Below are positions 1 to 7,994 of a DNA stretch of 24,914 bases, piece after piece. The position numbers and the translations under genes are program-made. Source of the stretch: JABDIY01 sp041576015 (lineage in GTDB: Bacteria; Actinomycetota; Acidimicrobiia; Acidimicrobiales; SZUA-35); the NCBI GenBank assembly GCA_041576015.1, contig JBFGLT010000026.1, forward strand, positions 1 to 24,914, written 5' to 3'. Position 1 is the first letter of the stretch. Each line of letters starts with the position of its first letter. Below the pieces are notes generated by a model. The model had not been told where the DNA came from and did not search any database. It saw only the letters and a list, made by a program, of their open reading frames with translations.

Positions 1-148
1 GCGGAGCCTGCTGGTCGTAGAAGGCGATGAGGTCGGATTCGAGGCTGCCCATCGACATCCAGTATCGCCCGGCTCCGCGCCAGCTCGGCGCCGGAGCCTC
101 CCCGGGGTCGATGGTCACTCGCTCTGACTCCGGCCCGATGCGCGGCAT
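1..148 (-). CDS. Partial unrecognised protein, N-terminal end only
   Basis: An open frame enters from the left edge on the minus strand. It can start at ATG 148, GTG 118 or ATG 58. The last part reads like real protein (GSLESDLIAFYDQQAP, acidic-aromatic helix). The start is uncertain: no convincing Shine-Dalgarno or TANNNT box precedes any of the three. A helix of this type opens some SAM-dependent methyltransferases, but about 49 residues are too few for a family call and I assign no function. The gene is divergent from the hydrogenase maturation operon, with about 50-80 bp between the start codons. Confidence 0.4.
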   Translation of the reverse strand, partial: MPRIGPESERVTIDPGEAPAPSWRGAGRYWMSMGSLESDLIAFYDQQAP

Positions 149-196
149 AGCGCGCTCGGCGGGCCTGTGGGACACTTGCCGGGGAGGAGCCCATCG

Positions 197-721
197 ATGG
201 ACATCCACCGCACCGCCCCGATGGCGAGCGACGACGAACCGAGCGTCAGGGCCCAGGACCGGGTGGTCGTGATCGGCTGCGGGAATTCGCTTCGCGGCGA
301 CGACGCCGTTGGACCAGCGCTGGTGCGACAGCTGTGTGAGGACGGCGTACCCGACCACGTGACGGTGGTGGACGGCGGCACGGCCGGGATGACTGTGGCG
401 TTCACCATGCGGGGCGCCGACACGGTGGTGCTGGTCGATGCTGCTTCGACCGGTGCCGAGCCCGGCACCATCTTCCGGGTGTCGGACGAGCAACTGGATG
501 AGCTGCCGGCAGCCGACCCGGTGCTGACGCATGATCTGCGATGGCAGCACGCCCTGTCGCTCGGTCGTTGGATGCTGGGCGGGGACCATCCCGACCACGT
601 TGTGGTGTACCTGATCGAGATCGGGCAGTCGCAACCGGGTACGTCGATGAGCGCGGCCGTCGAGCAGGCGATGTACCGCGTCGGTTCACTGGTCCGCGCC
701 GAATGGGACGACTCCCCGTGA
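197..721 (+). CDS. [NiFe] hydrogenase maturation protease (HyaD/HupD/HycI family)
   Basis: This 174-residue cytoplasmic endopeptidase family removes the C-terminal tail of the hydrogenase large subunit after nickel insertion. The family signature GCGNSLRGDD is at residues 27-36. Asp36, Asp81 (in VLVDAAS) and His112 (in LTHDLRW) match the three nickel-sensing ligands of HybD-type proteases, by motif alignment. ATG 197 is chosen because GGGGAGGAG at 181-189 lies 7 bases upstream; an upstream in-frame ATG at 167 lacks a ribosome site. The stop overlaps the start of hypF (GTGA), so the two are translationally coupled. Its hydrogenase substrate is not in the window, so the exact subtype (hyaD, hupD, hycI) cannot be named. 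Confidence 0.9.
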   Translation: MDIHRTAPMASDDEPSVRAQDRVVVIGCGNSLRGDDAVGPALVRQLCEDGVPDHVTVVDGGTAGMTVAFTMRGADTVVLVDAASTGAEPGTIFRVSDEQLDELPAADPVLTHDLRWQHALSLGRWMLGGDHPDHVVVYLIEIGQSQPGTSMSAAVEQAMYRVGSLVRAEWDDSP

Positions 722-3003
722 GTCTCCGTGTCCGTGAGCACCTGGTGGTCACCGGGATCGTCCAGGGCGTCGGCTTTCGGCCCTTCGTCTACCGACTGGC
801 GAGCGAGCTCGGCCTGACCGGCGAAGTCGGGAACACCGCCACCGAAGTGTTCATCGATGTCGACGGACCGCCCGACCGGCTCGACGACTTCGCCCGGCGA
901 CTCCGCGACGAGGCGCCGCCACTGGCCCGGGTGGACGGTGTCGTCCGTGACCGGTCGCCGGCGCCCCGCCGGACTGGTTCGACCGCGTTCCGGATCGTCG
1001 ACTCCCGGGTTGGCAGCGGCGAGCGCACGATCGTCCCACCGGACTCGTCGGTGTGTGACGCCTGCATCGACGAGCTACGGGACCCGACCAACCGGAGGTT
1101 CGGCCACCCCTTCATCACCTGCACCGACTGCGGACCTCGCTTCACGATCATCACCGCGCTGCCCTACGACCGCCCCAACACGACGATGCACGAGTTCGAG
1201 ATGTGTTCGGCCTGCCGCGAGGAGTACACCGACCCGGCCGACCGTCGTTATCACGCCCAACCGATCGCCTGCCCCGTCTGCGGGCCGAGGCTGGCGTTGC
1301 TCGATTCGGCGGGGAACGCTGTCACAGGCGATCCGATCGCTCAGGCTGTCGAGGCCCTACGGGCCGGCCAGATCGTCGCCATCAAAGGACTCGGCGGGTT
1401 CCACCTCGCCTGCGACGCAACAAGCCATTGGTCCGTGGTCGAACTGCGCAACCGCAAACACCGACCCGACAAGCCCTTCGCTGTCATGGTTGCATCGATG
1501 GCGCAGGCTCGCTCGGTCGCCTGTCTCGGCGACGCCGAAGCCGGCGAGTTGCAGTCACCGGCCAGTCCGATCGTTCTCGCCCGGGCCCAGCGGCGTTCGG
1601 CGGTGGCCGAGCCGGTCGCGCCCGGCAACCCGCTGATCGGGGTGATGCTCCCCTCCACGCCCGTGCACCACCTGCTCTTCGATGCCGGCGCAGGACCGCT
1701 CGTGATGACCAGTGGCAACCTCGCAGGCGAACCGATCGTCCACGGCGACGAGGATGCGGTCACAAAGCTCGGACCGCTGGTTGACCGGATTCTGACCCAC
1801 GACCGTCCCATCGCCGTGCCCTGCGACGACTCGGTGGTGCGGGTCGTCGGGGGCCGCCTTCTGCCCATCCGGCGGGCACGCGGATACGCACCAGTGCCGG
1901 TGACGCTCCCGGCCGCCGGCCACCCCGTCCTTGCCGTCGGCGGTGAGCTGAAGAACACTTTCTGTCTCACCACCGGGCGCCAGGCGTGGATCAGCCAGCA
2001 CATCGGTGACATGGAGAACCTCGAGACCATCCGCGCCTTCGAGCAATCGGTCGAACGGTTCGAACGGTTCTTCGCAATCAGACCGACGTCCGTGGCCGTC
2101 GATGCCCATCCCGGCTACGCCTCCGGGAGATGGGCGCGCCAGCGGGACAGCCGCCAGAGCGGGGTGACATCGGTACAACACCACTGGGCGCATGTGGCCG
2201 CCGTGATGGCCGAGCACGGCCTGGAACCGGACACCGAGGTGGTCGGCGTGGCGTTCGACGGCACCGGCTACGGATCGGACGGGACGGTCTGGGGTGGCGA
2301 GATCCTGCTCGCCGACGCTCGATCGTTCCGCCGCGCCGGCTGGCTTCGACCGGTCCCCCTCCCGGGCGGTGACGGCGCCGTCCGGTATCCAAGCCGCATG
2401 GCCCTCTCCTATCTATGGGCGACGGGCCTCACTTGGGACCCATCGATCCCGGCCGTGGCCGAAACCGCCGCAGATGAACAGCGCTTGCTTCGGATCCAAC
2501 TGGAGCGCAACGTCGAGTGTGTGCTGAGCTCGAGTATGGGGCGGCTGTTCGACGCCGTGGCTTCGCTGCTCGGGGTGCGTCACGAGATCACGTACGAGGC
2601 GCAGGCCGCTATCGAGCTCGAGATCCTGGCAACGGCGGGGGTTGCCGAGCACCGCACGTACCGGTTCGGATGGGACGGCCAGGTTCTCGACCCTGCGCCG
2701 GTGCTTCGAGGCGTCGTCGAGGATCTCGACGCCGGGGCGTCGGTCGAAGCCATCGCCGCTGGGTTCCATCTGGCGGTAGCCGGCGCAGTCGCACGGGTCG
2801 TCGAGGCGGTTGCTCCCGATTCTTCTCAGCCGGCAGTGCTCAGCGGCGGTTGTTTCCAGAACGCGCTGTTGCTGGATCTCTGTCAGGAGCGACTGGGTCG
2901 CACCGGCCGGCCGGTCCTCACCCATCACATCGTTCCCCCCAACGACGGCGGCCTGGCCCTCGGTCAGGCCTATATCGTCGCCACCCAACCCATCGGTACC
3001 TAG
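718..3003 (+). CDS. hypF: Carbamoyltransferase HypF, hydrogenase cyanide ligand synthesis
   Basis: HypF uses carbamoyl phosphate and ATP to carbamoylate the C-terminal cysteine of HypE, the source of the CN ligands of the NiFe centre. The 761-residue length is normal. Domains in order: acylphosphatase (VQGVGFRPFVYR at residues 15-26), two zinc motifs of CxxC-x18-CxxC type (C113, C116, C135, C138 and C163, C166, C185, C188), a YrdC-like domain (around KHRPDKPFAVM), and a Kae1-like carbamoyltransferase domain with HHWAH at 488-492, VAFDGTGYGSDG and a late VLSGGCFQN. The start is GTG 718, overlapping the protease stop; ATG 703, five codons upstream in the same frame, is an alternative. The gene ends just before the hypC ribosome site. 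Confidence 0.96.
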   Translation: MSLRVREHLVVTGIVQGVGFRPFVYRLASELGLTGEVGNTATEVFIDVDGPPDRLDDFARRLRDEAPPLARVDGVVRDRSPAPRRTGSTAFRIVDSRVGSGERTIVPPDSSVCDACIDELRDPTNRRFGHPFITCTDCGPRFTIITALPYDRPNTTMHEFEMCSACREEYTDPADRRYHAQPIACPVCGPRLALLDSAGNAVTGDPIAQAVEALRAGQIVAIKGLGGFHLACDATSHWSVVELRNRKHRPDKPFAVMVASMAQARSVACLGDAEAGELQSPASPIVLARAQRRSAVAEPVAPGNPLIGVMLPSTPVHHLLFDAGAGPLVMTSGNLAGEPIVHGDEDAVTKLGPLVDRILTHDRPIAVPCDDSVVRVVGGRLLPIRRARGYAPVPVTLPAAGHPVLAVGGELKNTFCLTTGRQAWISQHIGDMENLETIRAFEQSVERFERFFAIRPTSVAVDAHPGYASGRWARQRDSRQSGVTSVQHHWAHVAAVMAEHGLEPDTEVVGVAFDGTGYGSDGTVWGGEILLADARSFRRAGWLRPVPLPGGDGAVRYPSRMALSYLWATGLTWDPSIPAVAETAADEQRLLRIQLERNVECVLSSSMGRLFDAVASLLGVRHEITYEAQAAIELEILATAGVAEHRTYRFGWDGQVLDPAPVLRGVVEDLDAGASVEAIAAGFHLAVAGAVARVVEAVAPDSSQPAVLSGGCFQNALLLDLCQERLGRTGRPVLTHHIVPPNDGGLALGQAYIVATQPIGT

Positions 3004-3016
3004 AAGGAGCGCTGTC

Positions 3017-3277
3017 GTGTGCCTCGCCATACCGGGCCAGATCGTCGAGATCCGTGATGACCGGGGAACCCGTATGGCCATCATCGATTTCGACGGCATC
3101 CGCAAGGACGTCTGCCTGGCCTTCCTTCCCGACATCGACGTCGGCGACTATGCCATCGTGCACGTCGGTTTCGCCATCTCCAGGGTCGACGAGGAGTCGG
3201 CTCTTGAGACGCTCCGCACCTTCCGTGAGCTCGGCGTCCTCGACGACGAGCTCGAGGACAGCGGAGGAGGACCGTGA
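3017..3277 (+). CDS. hypC: Hydrogenase assembly chaperone HypC/HupF
   Basis: An 86-residue chaperone that binds HypD and carries the Fe(CN)2CO fragment to the hydrogenase large subunit precursor. The protein starts MCLAIPGQIVEI; the essential Cys2 comes directly after the initiator, which fixes GTG 3017 as the start. AAGGAG at 3004-3009 lies 7 bases upstream. The OB-fold body (KDVCLAFLPDIDVGDYAIVHVGFAISRVDE) matches the family. It sits between hypF and hypD. The 100-base gap to hypD is longer than other gaps in this operon and holds only GGAG-rich sequence. Confidence 0.95.
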   Translation: MCLAIPGQIVEIRDDRGTRMAIIDFDGIRKDVCLAFLPDIDVGDYAIVHVGFAISRVDEESALETLRTFRELGVLDDELEDSGGGP

Positions 3278-3377
3278 GGCTGCGGAGTCGGACCGGAGCC
3301 GCGGAGTGGCTGTGGTGGCCGGGTGTTCGATCGAAGCGAGACCGGAGCGACCCGGAGGCGAGCGGAGGGAACGCACT

Positions 3378-4484
3378 GTGAAGTACCTGGATGAATTCAA
3401 CGATCCCGAGCTGGCCGGTCGCCTGTTCGACGAGATCGCCCGAACGACTACGCGGCCGTGGGCCATCATGGAGGTCTGTGGCGGCCAGACCCATTCGATC
3501 ATCCGGAACGGCATCGACCAGCTGCTGCCGGTCCAGATCGAGCTGATCCATGGCCCTGGCTGCCCGGTGTGTGTGACGCCGCTCGGGGTGATCGACAAGG
3601 CGATCGAAATCGCCGGCAGAGCTGAGGTGATCTTCTGTTCCTTCGGAGACATGCTGCGGGTGCCCGGATCGACCGATGACCTGTTCGCCGTCAAGAGTCG
3701 GGGCGGTGACGTGCGAGTGGTCTATTCGCCGCTCGACGCCGTGAGGCTCGCCGAGGAGCATCCTGACCGCGAGGTGGTCCTTTTCGCCATCGGGTTCGAG
3801 ACGACCGCACCGGCCAATGCGATGGCGGTCCACCTCGCCAAGGAGCGTGGGTTGACGAACTTCACGGCGCTGGTGAGCCACGTGCTGGTACCTCCCGCCA
3901 TCGAAGCCATCGTTTCCTCGTCGACCAGCCGCGTCGACGGGTTCCTGGCCGCCGGGCACGTGTGCTCGGTCATGGGGATCCGGCAGTACGAGCCGCTGGT
4001 GGCCACCCACGGCGTGCCGATCGTGGTGACCGGATTCGAACCGCTCGACGTGCTGGAGGGCATCCGACGAGTCGTCCACCAGCTCGAGGCCGGGGAGGCG
4101 AGACTGGAGAATGCCTACGCTCGGGTTGTCTCCGAAGGCGGCAACGTTCCGGCGCAGACGCTGGTGAGCGACGTGTTCGAGGTGTGTCACCGGCGGTGGC
4201 GGGGCATCGGCGAGATCCCCGACAGCGGCTGGCGGCTTTCGCCCGCCTATCGAGACTTCGATGCCGAGGTCCGGTTCGAGGTGGCTGCCGTCGACGCTCC
4301 GGAATCGTCGCTGTGTCGCAGCGGCGAGGTGCTCCAAGGGCTCATCAAACCCAACGAGTGTGAGGCGTTCGGACGCGAGTGCACGCCGCGTTCACCGCTG
4401 GGCGCCACGATGGTGTCGAGTGAGGGGGCGTGTGCCGCCTACTACCAGTACCGGCGGCTGGGCGGGAGCCCTGTGGCGGTATGA
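3378..4484 (+). CDS. hypD: Hydrogenase Fe(CN)2CO assembly protein HypD
   Basis: HypD is the iron-sulfur scaffold on which, with HypC, the Fe(CN)2CO unit is put together. The 368 residues show the conserved cysteine motifs: EVCGGQTHS (Cys34), GPGCPVCVTP (Cys62, Cys65) and FCSFGDMLRVPG, followed by GFETTAPANA and a C-terminal region with several cysteines (CRSGEVLQGLIKPNEC) that binds a [4Fe-4S] cluster in this family. The start is GTG 3378, with GGAGGG at 3364-3369 eight bases upstream; the same frame is open far upstream but that part does not look like HypD. The stop overlaps the hypE start as ATGA. Confidence 0.97.
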   Translation: MKYLDEFNDPELAGRLFDEIARTTTRPWAIMEVCGGQTHSIIRNGIDQLLPVQIELIHGPGCPVCVTPLGVIDKAIEIAGRAEVIFCSFGDMLRVPGSTDDLFAVKSRGGDVRVVYSPLDAVRLAEEHPDREVVLFAIGFETTAPANAMAVHLAKERGLTNFTALVSHVLVPPAIEAIVSSSTSRVDGFLAAGHVCSVMGIRQYEPLVATHGVPIVVTGFEPLDVLEGIRRVVHQLEAGEARLENAYARVVSEGGNVPAQTLVSDVFEVCHRRWRGIGEIPDSGWRLSPAYRDFDAEVRFEVAAVDAPESSLCRSGEVLQGLIKPNECEAFGRECTPRSPLGATMVSSEGACAAYYQYRRLGGSPVAV

Positions 4485-5536
4485 GTGGAGTCGACTTCTC
4501 GAGCTGGTCGTGCCCACTGCCGCTCCGGGATTATGACCGGGTCGTGCTCGGCCACGGCGGCGGCGGCCGGCTGTCGGCCGAGCTGGTCGAGCACCTCTTC
4601 GTCCCGGCCTTCGGGCCGGCGCCAGAGCACGGGCTGCACGACTCGGTGGTCTTGGATGTCCCGGCGAGCCGGCTGGCGTTCTCGACCGATTCCTATGTCG
4701 TCCGTCCGCTGTTCTTCGCCGGCGGTTCGATCGGCGAGCTGGCGATCAACGGCACGGTCAACGATCTGGCGATGAGCGGAGCGCAGCCGGTCGGCCTGAG
4801 CTGCGGGTTCATCATCGAAGAGGGGCTGGAGATGGCGGTGCTGGGGCGGCTCGTGGAGCTGATGGCTGCTGCCGCTGTCGGGGCGGGGATTCGCATCGTG
4901 ACCGGGGACACCAAGGTCGTCGAACGCGGATCGGCCGACGGGCTGTTCCTCAACACAGCGGGTATCGGCGAGGTTCCCGATGGCGTGGACATCCGTCCCG
5001 ACCGGGCGACCCCTGGGGACGTGGTGATCGTCAGCGGGGACATCGGCGTTCACGGTGTGGCGGTCCTGTCGCAGCGAGAGGGATTGGAGTTCGGAACCGA
5101 CGTTCGGTCGGACTCGGCACCGCTGCACCGGATGGTGGCGTCGATCCTCCGGGTCTGTCCCGATGCCCACGTGTTCCGCGACCCGACCCGCGGGGGAGTG
5201 GCGGCCTCGCTCGCGGAGATCGCCGCCGTCGCCGGAGTGGGGATCGCCTACGAGGAATCGCTCGTCCCGGTGCCGCCGGCGGTTGCCGGCGCTTGTTCGC
5301 TCCTCGGTCTCGACCCGATGTACATCGCCAACGAGGGCAAGATGATCGCCATCGTCGAGAAGTCGTCCGCCGATGATGTCGTCAACGCCATGCGGTCCCA
5401 CCCGGAGGGCGCCGGTGCCCGAGTGATCGGCCGGGTGGTGGATGATCACCCCGGTGTCGTCGTCGCCAAGACACGACTCGGCGCCACCCGCGTCGTCGAC
5501 CTCCCCCTCGGCGAGGTGCTCCCCCGCATCTGCTAG
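4481..5536 (+). CDS. hypE: Carbamoyl-dehydratase HypE, thiocyanate carrier for hydrogenase assembly
   Basis: HypE dehydrates the carbamoyl group delivered by HypF to a thiocyanate on its own C-terminal cysteine and gives CN to the iron on HypC-HypD. The 351-residue protein has the PurM/SelD-like ATP-binding fold (GHGGGGRLSAELV, FSTDSYVVRPLFFAGG, INGTVNDLAMSGA, VTGDTKVVERG, DPTRGGVAASLAEIA) and ends in PRIC, with the acceptor cysteine as last residue (Cys351), so the protein is complete. The start ATG 4481 overlaps the hypD stop. It is the last gene of the maturation operon seen here; hypA and hypB are absent. Its stop codon abuts the first copy of the 24-bp gene-end repeat. Confidence 0.97.
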   Translation: MSGVDFSSWSCPLPLRDYDRVVLGHGGGGRLSAELVEHLFVPAFGPAPEHGLHDSVVLDVPASRLAFSTDSYVVRPLFFAGGSIGELAINGTVNDLAMSGAQPVGLSCGFIIEEGLEMAVLGRLVELMAAAAVGAGIRIVTGDTKVVERGSADGLFLNTAGIGEVPDGVDIRPDRATPGDVVIVSGDIGVHGVAVLSQREGLEFGTDVRSDSAPLHRMVASILRVCPDAHVFRDPTRGGVAASLAEIAAVAGVGIAYEESLVPVPPAVAGACSLLGLDPMYIANEGKMIAIVEKSSADDVVNAMRSHPEGAGARVIGRVVDDHPGVVVAKTRLGATRVVDLPLGEVLPRIC

Positions 5537-5559
5537 GGGTCAGGTCTACGTTTGCCTCG
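5536..5559 (+). repeat. 24-bp gene-end repeat, copy behind hypE
   Basis: The sequence begins GGGGTCAGGTCTACGTTTGC and ends CTCG. Its first base is the last base of the hypE stop codon. It is the exact reverse complement of the copy at 5879-5902. It reads in the direction of hypE, as the other copies do for the genes they follow. Confidence 0.85.
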
Positions 5560-5565
5560 ACGGCA

Positions 5566-5718
5566 TCATCGTCGGGCGGAGACGAGCATCAACAGGCTGC
5601 CGGCCAGAAACAGCGTGACACCGGCGTGGTAGAGCGAGTCGATGTAGAAGGCGAGGCAGCCGAGGATGAACAGCACGGCCGACGCAGTGCTGATCGTGCG
5701 GTGCGAGGGGCCGGCCAC
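5566..5718 (-). CDS. Small YrhK-like membrane protein, 50 residues
   Basis: This short gene encodes a hydrophobic peptide with two likely membrane segments: ISTASAVLFILGCLAFYI and HAGVTLFLAGSLLMLV, joined by DSLY. The pattern (FILG.. then a Ser-containing turn, a second helix and FLAGSLLML) resembles the YrhK-like domain; that is recognition by eye. Start: GTG 5718, because an in-frame TAG lies only five codons upstream, and TAGGCT (5725-5730) stands 6 bases before the GTG, the leaderless pattern used by other genes here. The gene is convergent with hypE and ends inside the space bounded by the 24-bp repeats. Function unknown. Confidence 0.65.
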   Translation of the reverse strand: MAGPSHRTISTASAVLFILGCLAFYIDSLYHAGVTLFLAGSLLMLVSARR

Positions 5719-5724
5719 GCCCCG

Positions 5725-5730
5725 AGCCTA
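5725..5730 (-). promoter_or_regulatory. -10 box TAGGCT of the YrhK-like gene
   Basis: TAGGCT lies 6 bases before GTG 5718 on the minus strand, with no room for a 5' leader. It matches the TANNNT actinobacterial -10 consensus and the spacing seen at nine other starts here. Confidence 0.55.
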
Positions 5731-5852
5731 GGAGGCGTCCGCCAGAAGGGTCGGGTCCACATCTCTCCCGTGATGTCGGGTCGTCGACCGACGGGTCTGG
5801 TGCTTCTCGCTACACCTCGGTGGACACGCAGCAGGCGCACAGGTGGGTGCCA

Positions 5853-5902
5853 CGAGGCAGACGTAGACCTGACACCATCGAGGCAAACGTAGACCTGACC
5901 CC
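5853..5902 (-). repeat. Tandem pair of the gene-end repeat, behind coxE
   Basis: There are two direct copies with a 26-base period. Copy 5879-5902 is exact; copy 5853-5873 and following is degenerate (one base changed inside the core and the GGGG end altered). In the direction of coxE the array starts 2 bases after the stop codon. The rest of the 5719-5904 gap holds the promoter of the YrhK-like gene and no other gene that I can support. Confidence 0.85.
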
Positions 5903-5904
5903 AA

Positions 5905-7098
5905 TCAGCGGGCGATGGCGCTGATGACCTCGGTCATGGCGCGAAGCGAGTGGCCGGAGAGAAAATCGGTGCAGTAGGGGAGGGCGGCGGCCATCGAGGC
6001 CACCATGGGCTCGAACCTCGGGTCGGCGCTGCGGGGATTCAGCCAGATGATGCGGTGGGTCCGGCGGGCGAGCTTGGCCATCTCCCGCTCGGTGTCGGCG
6101 GCGGGGTCGGTGTCCCAGCCGTCGGAGGCGATCACGAGGATCGCCCCGCGCAGGAGTCCGCCCCAGGTGGGATGCTGCTGGATGGTTCGGAGACTCGACG
6201 CCAGCCTCGTGCCGCCGAACCGGTCGGTCACCTCCTCGCTGGCGCGGTCGATCGCCTCGACTGCGGAGCGGTGACGCAACGACGCCGAGATGCGGGTGAC
6301 ATCGGTGGCGAAGGCGAAGACCTCGGCCCGACCGGCCATCACCAGTGCGCGCGTGAGATGCAGGTAGGGGCGGGTGAACGACTGCATCGAGCCGCTCACG
6401 TCGACCACCATGACGACCCGTCGGGGCCGGGAGCGACGCCGGGTCCGGTGGATCCGGAACGGCTCCCCGCCGGTGCGATGCGCAGCACGCAGCGTCCCCC
6501 GCAGTTCCACGCGCCGGCCGCTCGCCCACGCCCGGTGACGCCGGCTGGTCCGCAGCGGCCAGGTCTCCAGCGCATGCGAGAGCAGTTCTTCGACGGCGGC
6601 CAGTTGGTTCGGGTCGAGCAGGTCAAAGGGCGTGTCGATCTCGGCCGCCAGGTCCGATGGCAGCCGCTCGGGAAGGAGGACATCGTCGCCGGCGCCGTCG
6701 TCGTCCTCGTCGGGGCCAACCGATGGGAGGGTTGCCCACGGCAGCCCATGTCCTTGCATCTCGACGTCGGCGTCACTCACCCGCAGCGGCACGAGCGCGT
6801 CGTCGGGCCGGGCGGAGGGCAGCGGACCGGCCCGGCGGGCGCCGGGGGCCTTCAACTCGTCGAGCGAGCTGTCGAACACCGCCGCGAACACCTGGTCGAA
6901 CAGCGGCAGGTCGTGATGATCCGACACCAGACTCGTCCGCGCCAGCCAGTAGAGGTCGGTTTTGGTGAGCGGGCCGACCGCATCCAGACCACGAACGAAC
7001 CGGTTGGTGGCCGACAGCGGCACGGCCAGACCGGCCGCCGTCAGCCGGCGGGCGAGGGTGGCGCCCAGGATGGCCCGGTCGATCCCGGCGAACAGCAC
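5905..7098 (-). CDS. coxE: VWA-domain protein CoxE, CO dehydrogenase maturation
   Basis: CoxE works with the AAA ATPase CoxD in maturing the Cu-S-Mo active site of aerobic CO dehydrogenase; the pair resembles MoxR-VWA metal-insertion machines. The 397-residue protein has a helical N-terminal half, an acidic linker near residues 109-140 and a C-terminal von Willebrand A domain with the MIDAS motif DVSGSMQS (233-240), a downstream GGTRLASSL and VIASDGWDTD. The start is GTG 7098, the only sensible start after the coxD stop at 7122; TACGCT at 7105-7110 is 6 bases before it. It may therefore be transcribed both with the cox operon and from its own leaderless promoter. The gene ends 2 bases before a repeat array. 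Confidence 0.9.
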   Translation of the reverse strand: MLFAGIDRAILGATLARRLTAAGLAVPLSATNRFVRGLDAVGPLTKTDLYWLARTSLVSDHHDLPLFDQVFAAVFDSSLDELKAPGARRAGPLPSARPDDALVPLRVSDADVEMQGHGLPWATLPSVGPDEDDDGAGDDVLLPERLPSDLAAEIDTPFDLLDPNQLAAVEELLSHALETWPLRTSRRHRAWASGRRVELRGTLRAAHRTGGEPFRIHRTRRRSRPRRVVMVVDVSGSMQSFTRPYLHLTRALVMAGRAEVFAFATDVTRISASLRHRSAVEAIDRASEEVTDRFGGTRLASSLRTIQQHPTWGGLLRGAILVIASDGWDTDPAADTEREMAKLARRTHRIIWLNPRSADPRFEPMVASMAAALPYCTDFLSGHSLRAMTEVISAIAR

Positions 7099-7104
7099 CT
7101 ACCC

Positions 7105-7110
7105 AGCGTA
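7105..7110 (-). promoter_or_regulatory. Candidate -10 box TACGCT before coxE
   Basis: TACGCT lies 6 bases before GTG 7098 within the 23-base coxD-coxE gap. It fits the leaderless pattern of this window. coxE may also be read through from coxD. Confidence 0.45.
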
Positions 7111-7121
7111 GGACGAGCGCC

Positions 7122-7994
7122 TCATGGCCGGTCGGCCCCGGTCTCGGCAAAGGCGCCGGCAAGGGTCGCCAGATCGTCCGGGCTCTTGGCGATAGCTCCG
7201 AGCGTGGCCAGGCCGGTGTCCCGCTCGAGTTCACTTACGCCGAGCGCGTGGAGCGCCGACACCCAGTCGATCACCTCGGCCAGACCCGGCGGTTTGTCGA
7301 GATCAAGGGTGCGGGTTCGGGCGATGAAGCCGGTTGCGGCGTCGATGAGCTGGGTCGATCCGCTCGGAACGTTGCGGCGGACGATTTGGGCGGCTCGCTC
7401 GACCGAGGGGTAGTCGATCCAGTGGTAGAAACACCGGCGCTTGAGGGCATCGTGCAGTTCCCGGCTCCGGTTCGAGGTCAGGATCACGATGGGTGGCTCG
7501 ACGGCGGTGAAGGTCCCGATCTCAGGGACGGTGACCGAAGCCTCGGCGAGGAACTCGAACAGGAGCGCCTCGAACTCATCGTCGGCGCGGTCGATCTCGT
7601 CGATCAGCAGGACCGGCGGATCCGGACCCCGATGGCGAACCGCCCGGAGGAGCGGACGGTCGAGCAGGAACGCCTCGGAGAACAGATCGCGGTCCTGAAG
7701 CGTGCCGCTGCCCGCCTCGGCGGCGCGGATCGAAAGGAGCTGATGGGGGTAGTTCCACTCGTAGAGCGCCTCGGAAGCGGTGATGCCCTCGTAACACTGC
7801 AGCCGGATGAGGGCGGTGTCCAGCGCAGCCGCCAGCGCCTTGGCGGCAGCGGTCTTGCCGACACCCGGTTCGCCCTCGAGGAGGAGCGGCTGGCGGATGG
7901 CCTGAGCGAGAAACAGCGCCATGGCCAACCCGTCATCGACCAGGTAGTCGACCCCGGCCAGACGTTCCTTCAGATCGGCGAGCGGGACCGGCAT
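7122..7994 (-). CDS. coxD: MoxR-type AAA+ ATPase CoxD, CO dehydrogenase maturation
   Basis: CoxD is known from Oligotropha as the AAA+ protein needed to sulfurate and complete the [CuSMoO2] centre. The 290-residue product has Walker A GEPGVGKT (41-48), Walker B VLLIDEID (127-134), a sensor segment ILTSNRSRELHDALKRRC and the C-terminal helical lid. The length is that of CoxD rather than the longer general MoxR proteins. The start ATG 7994 overlaps the stop of the XdhC-like gene by one base (TGATG), so the genes are coupled. It lies directly upstream of coxE, its expected partner. Confidence 0.92.
   Translation of the reverse strand: MPVPLADLKERLAGVDYLVDDGLAMALFLAQAIRQPLLLEGEPGVGKTAAAKALAAALDTALIRLQCYEGITASEALYEWNYPHQLLSIRAAEAGSGTLQDRDLFSEAFLLDRPLLRAVRHRGPDPPVLLIDEIDRADDEFEALLFEFLAEASVTVPEIGTFTAVEPPIVILTSNRSRELHDALKRRCFYHWIDYPSVERAAQIVRRNVPSGSTQLIDAATGFIARTRTLDLDKPPGLAEVIDWVSALHALGVSELERDTGLATLGAIAKSPDDLATLAGAFAETGADRP

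Noticed and set aside
2517..3377. N-terminal extension of hypD by 287 codons
   Set aside because: It overlaps hypF and hypC in another frame; a good ribosome site precedes GTG 3378 where HypD similarity begins.
4481..5536. SelD (selenophosphate synthetase), which would have supported selenocysteine use
   Set aside because: The fold is related, but the C-terminal PRIC and the hyp operon context identify HypE.
5536..5902. Small transposon with 24-bp inverted ends carrying the YrhK-like gene
   Set aside because: The ends also occur as direct tandem copies elsewhere, all placed behind stop codons, and no transposase or target duplication is visible.
5950..7413. Long plus-strand reading frame antisense to coxE and coxD
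   Set aside because: Same shadow effect; the minus-strand genes have clear MIDAS and Walker motifs.
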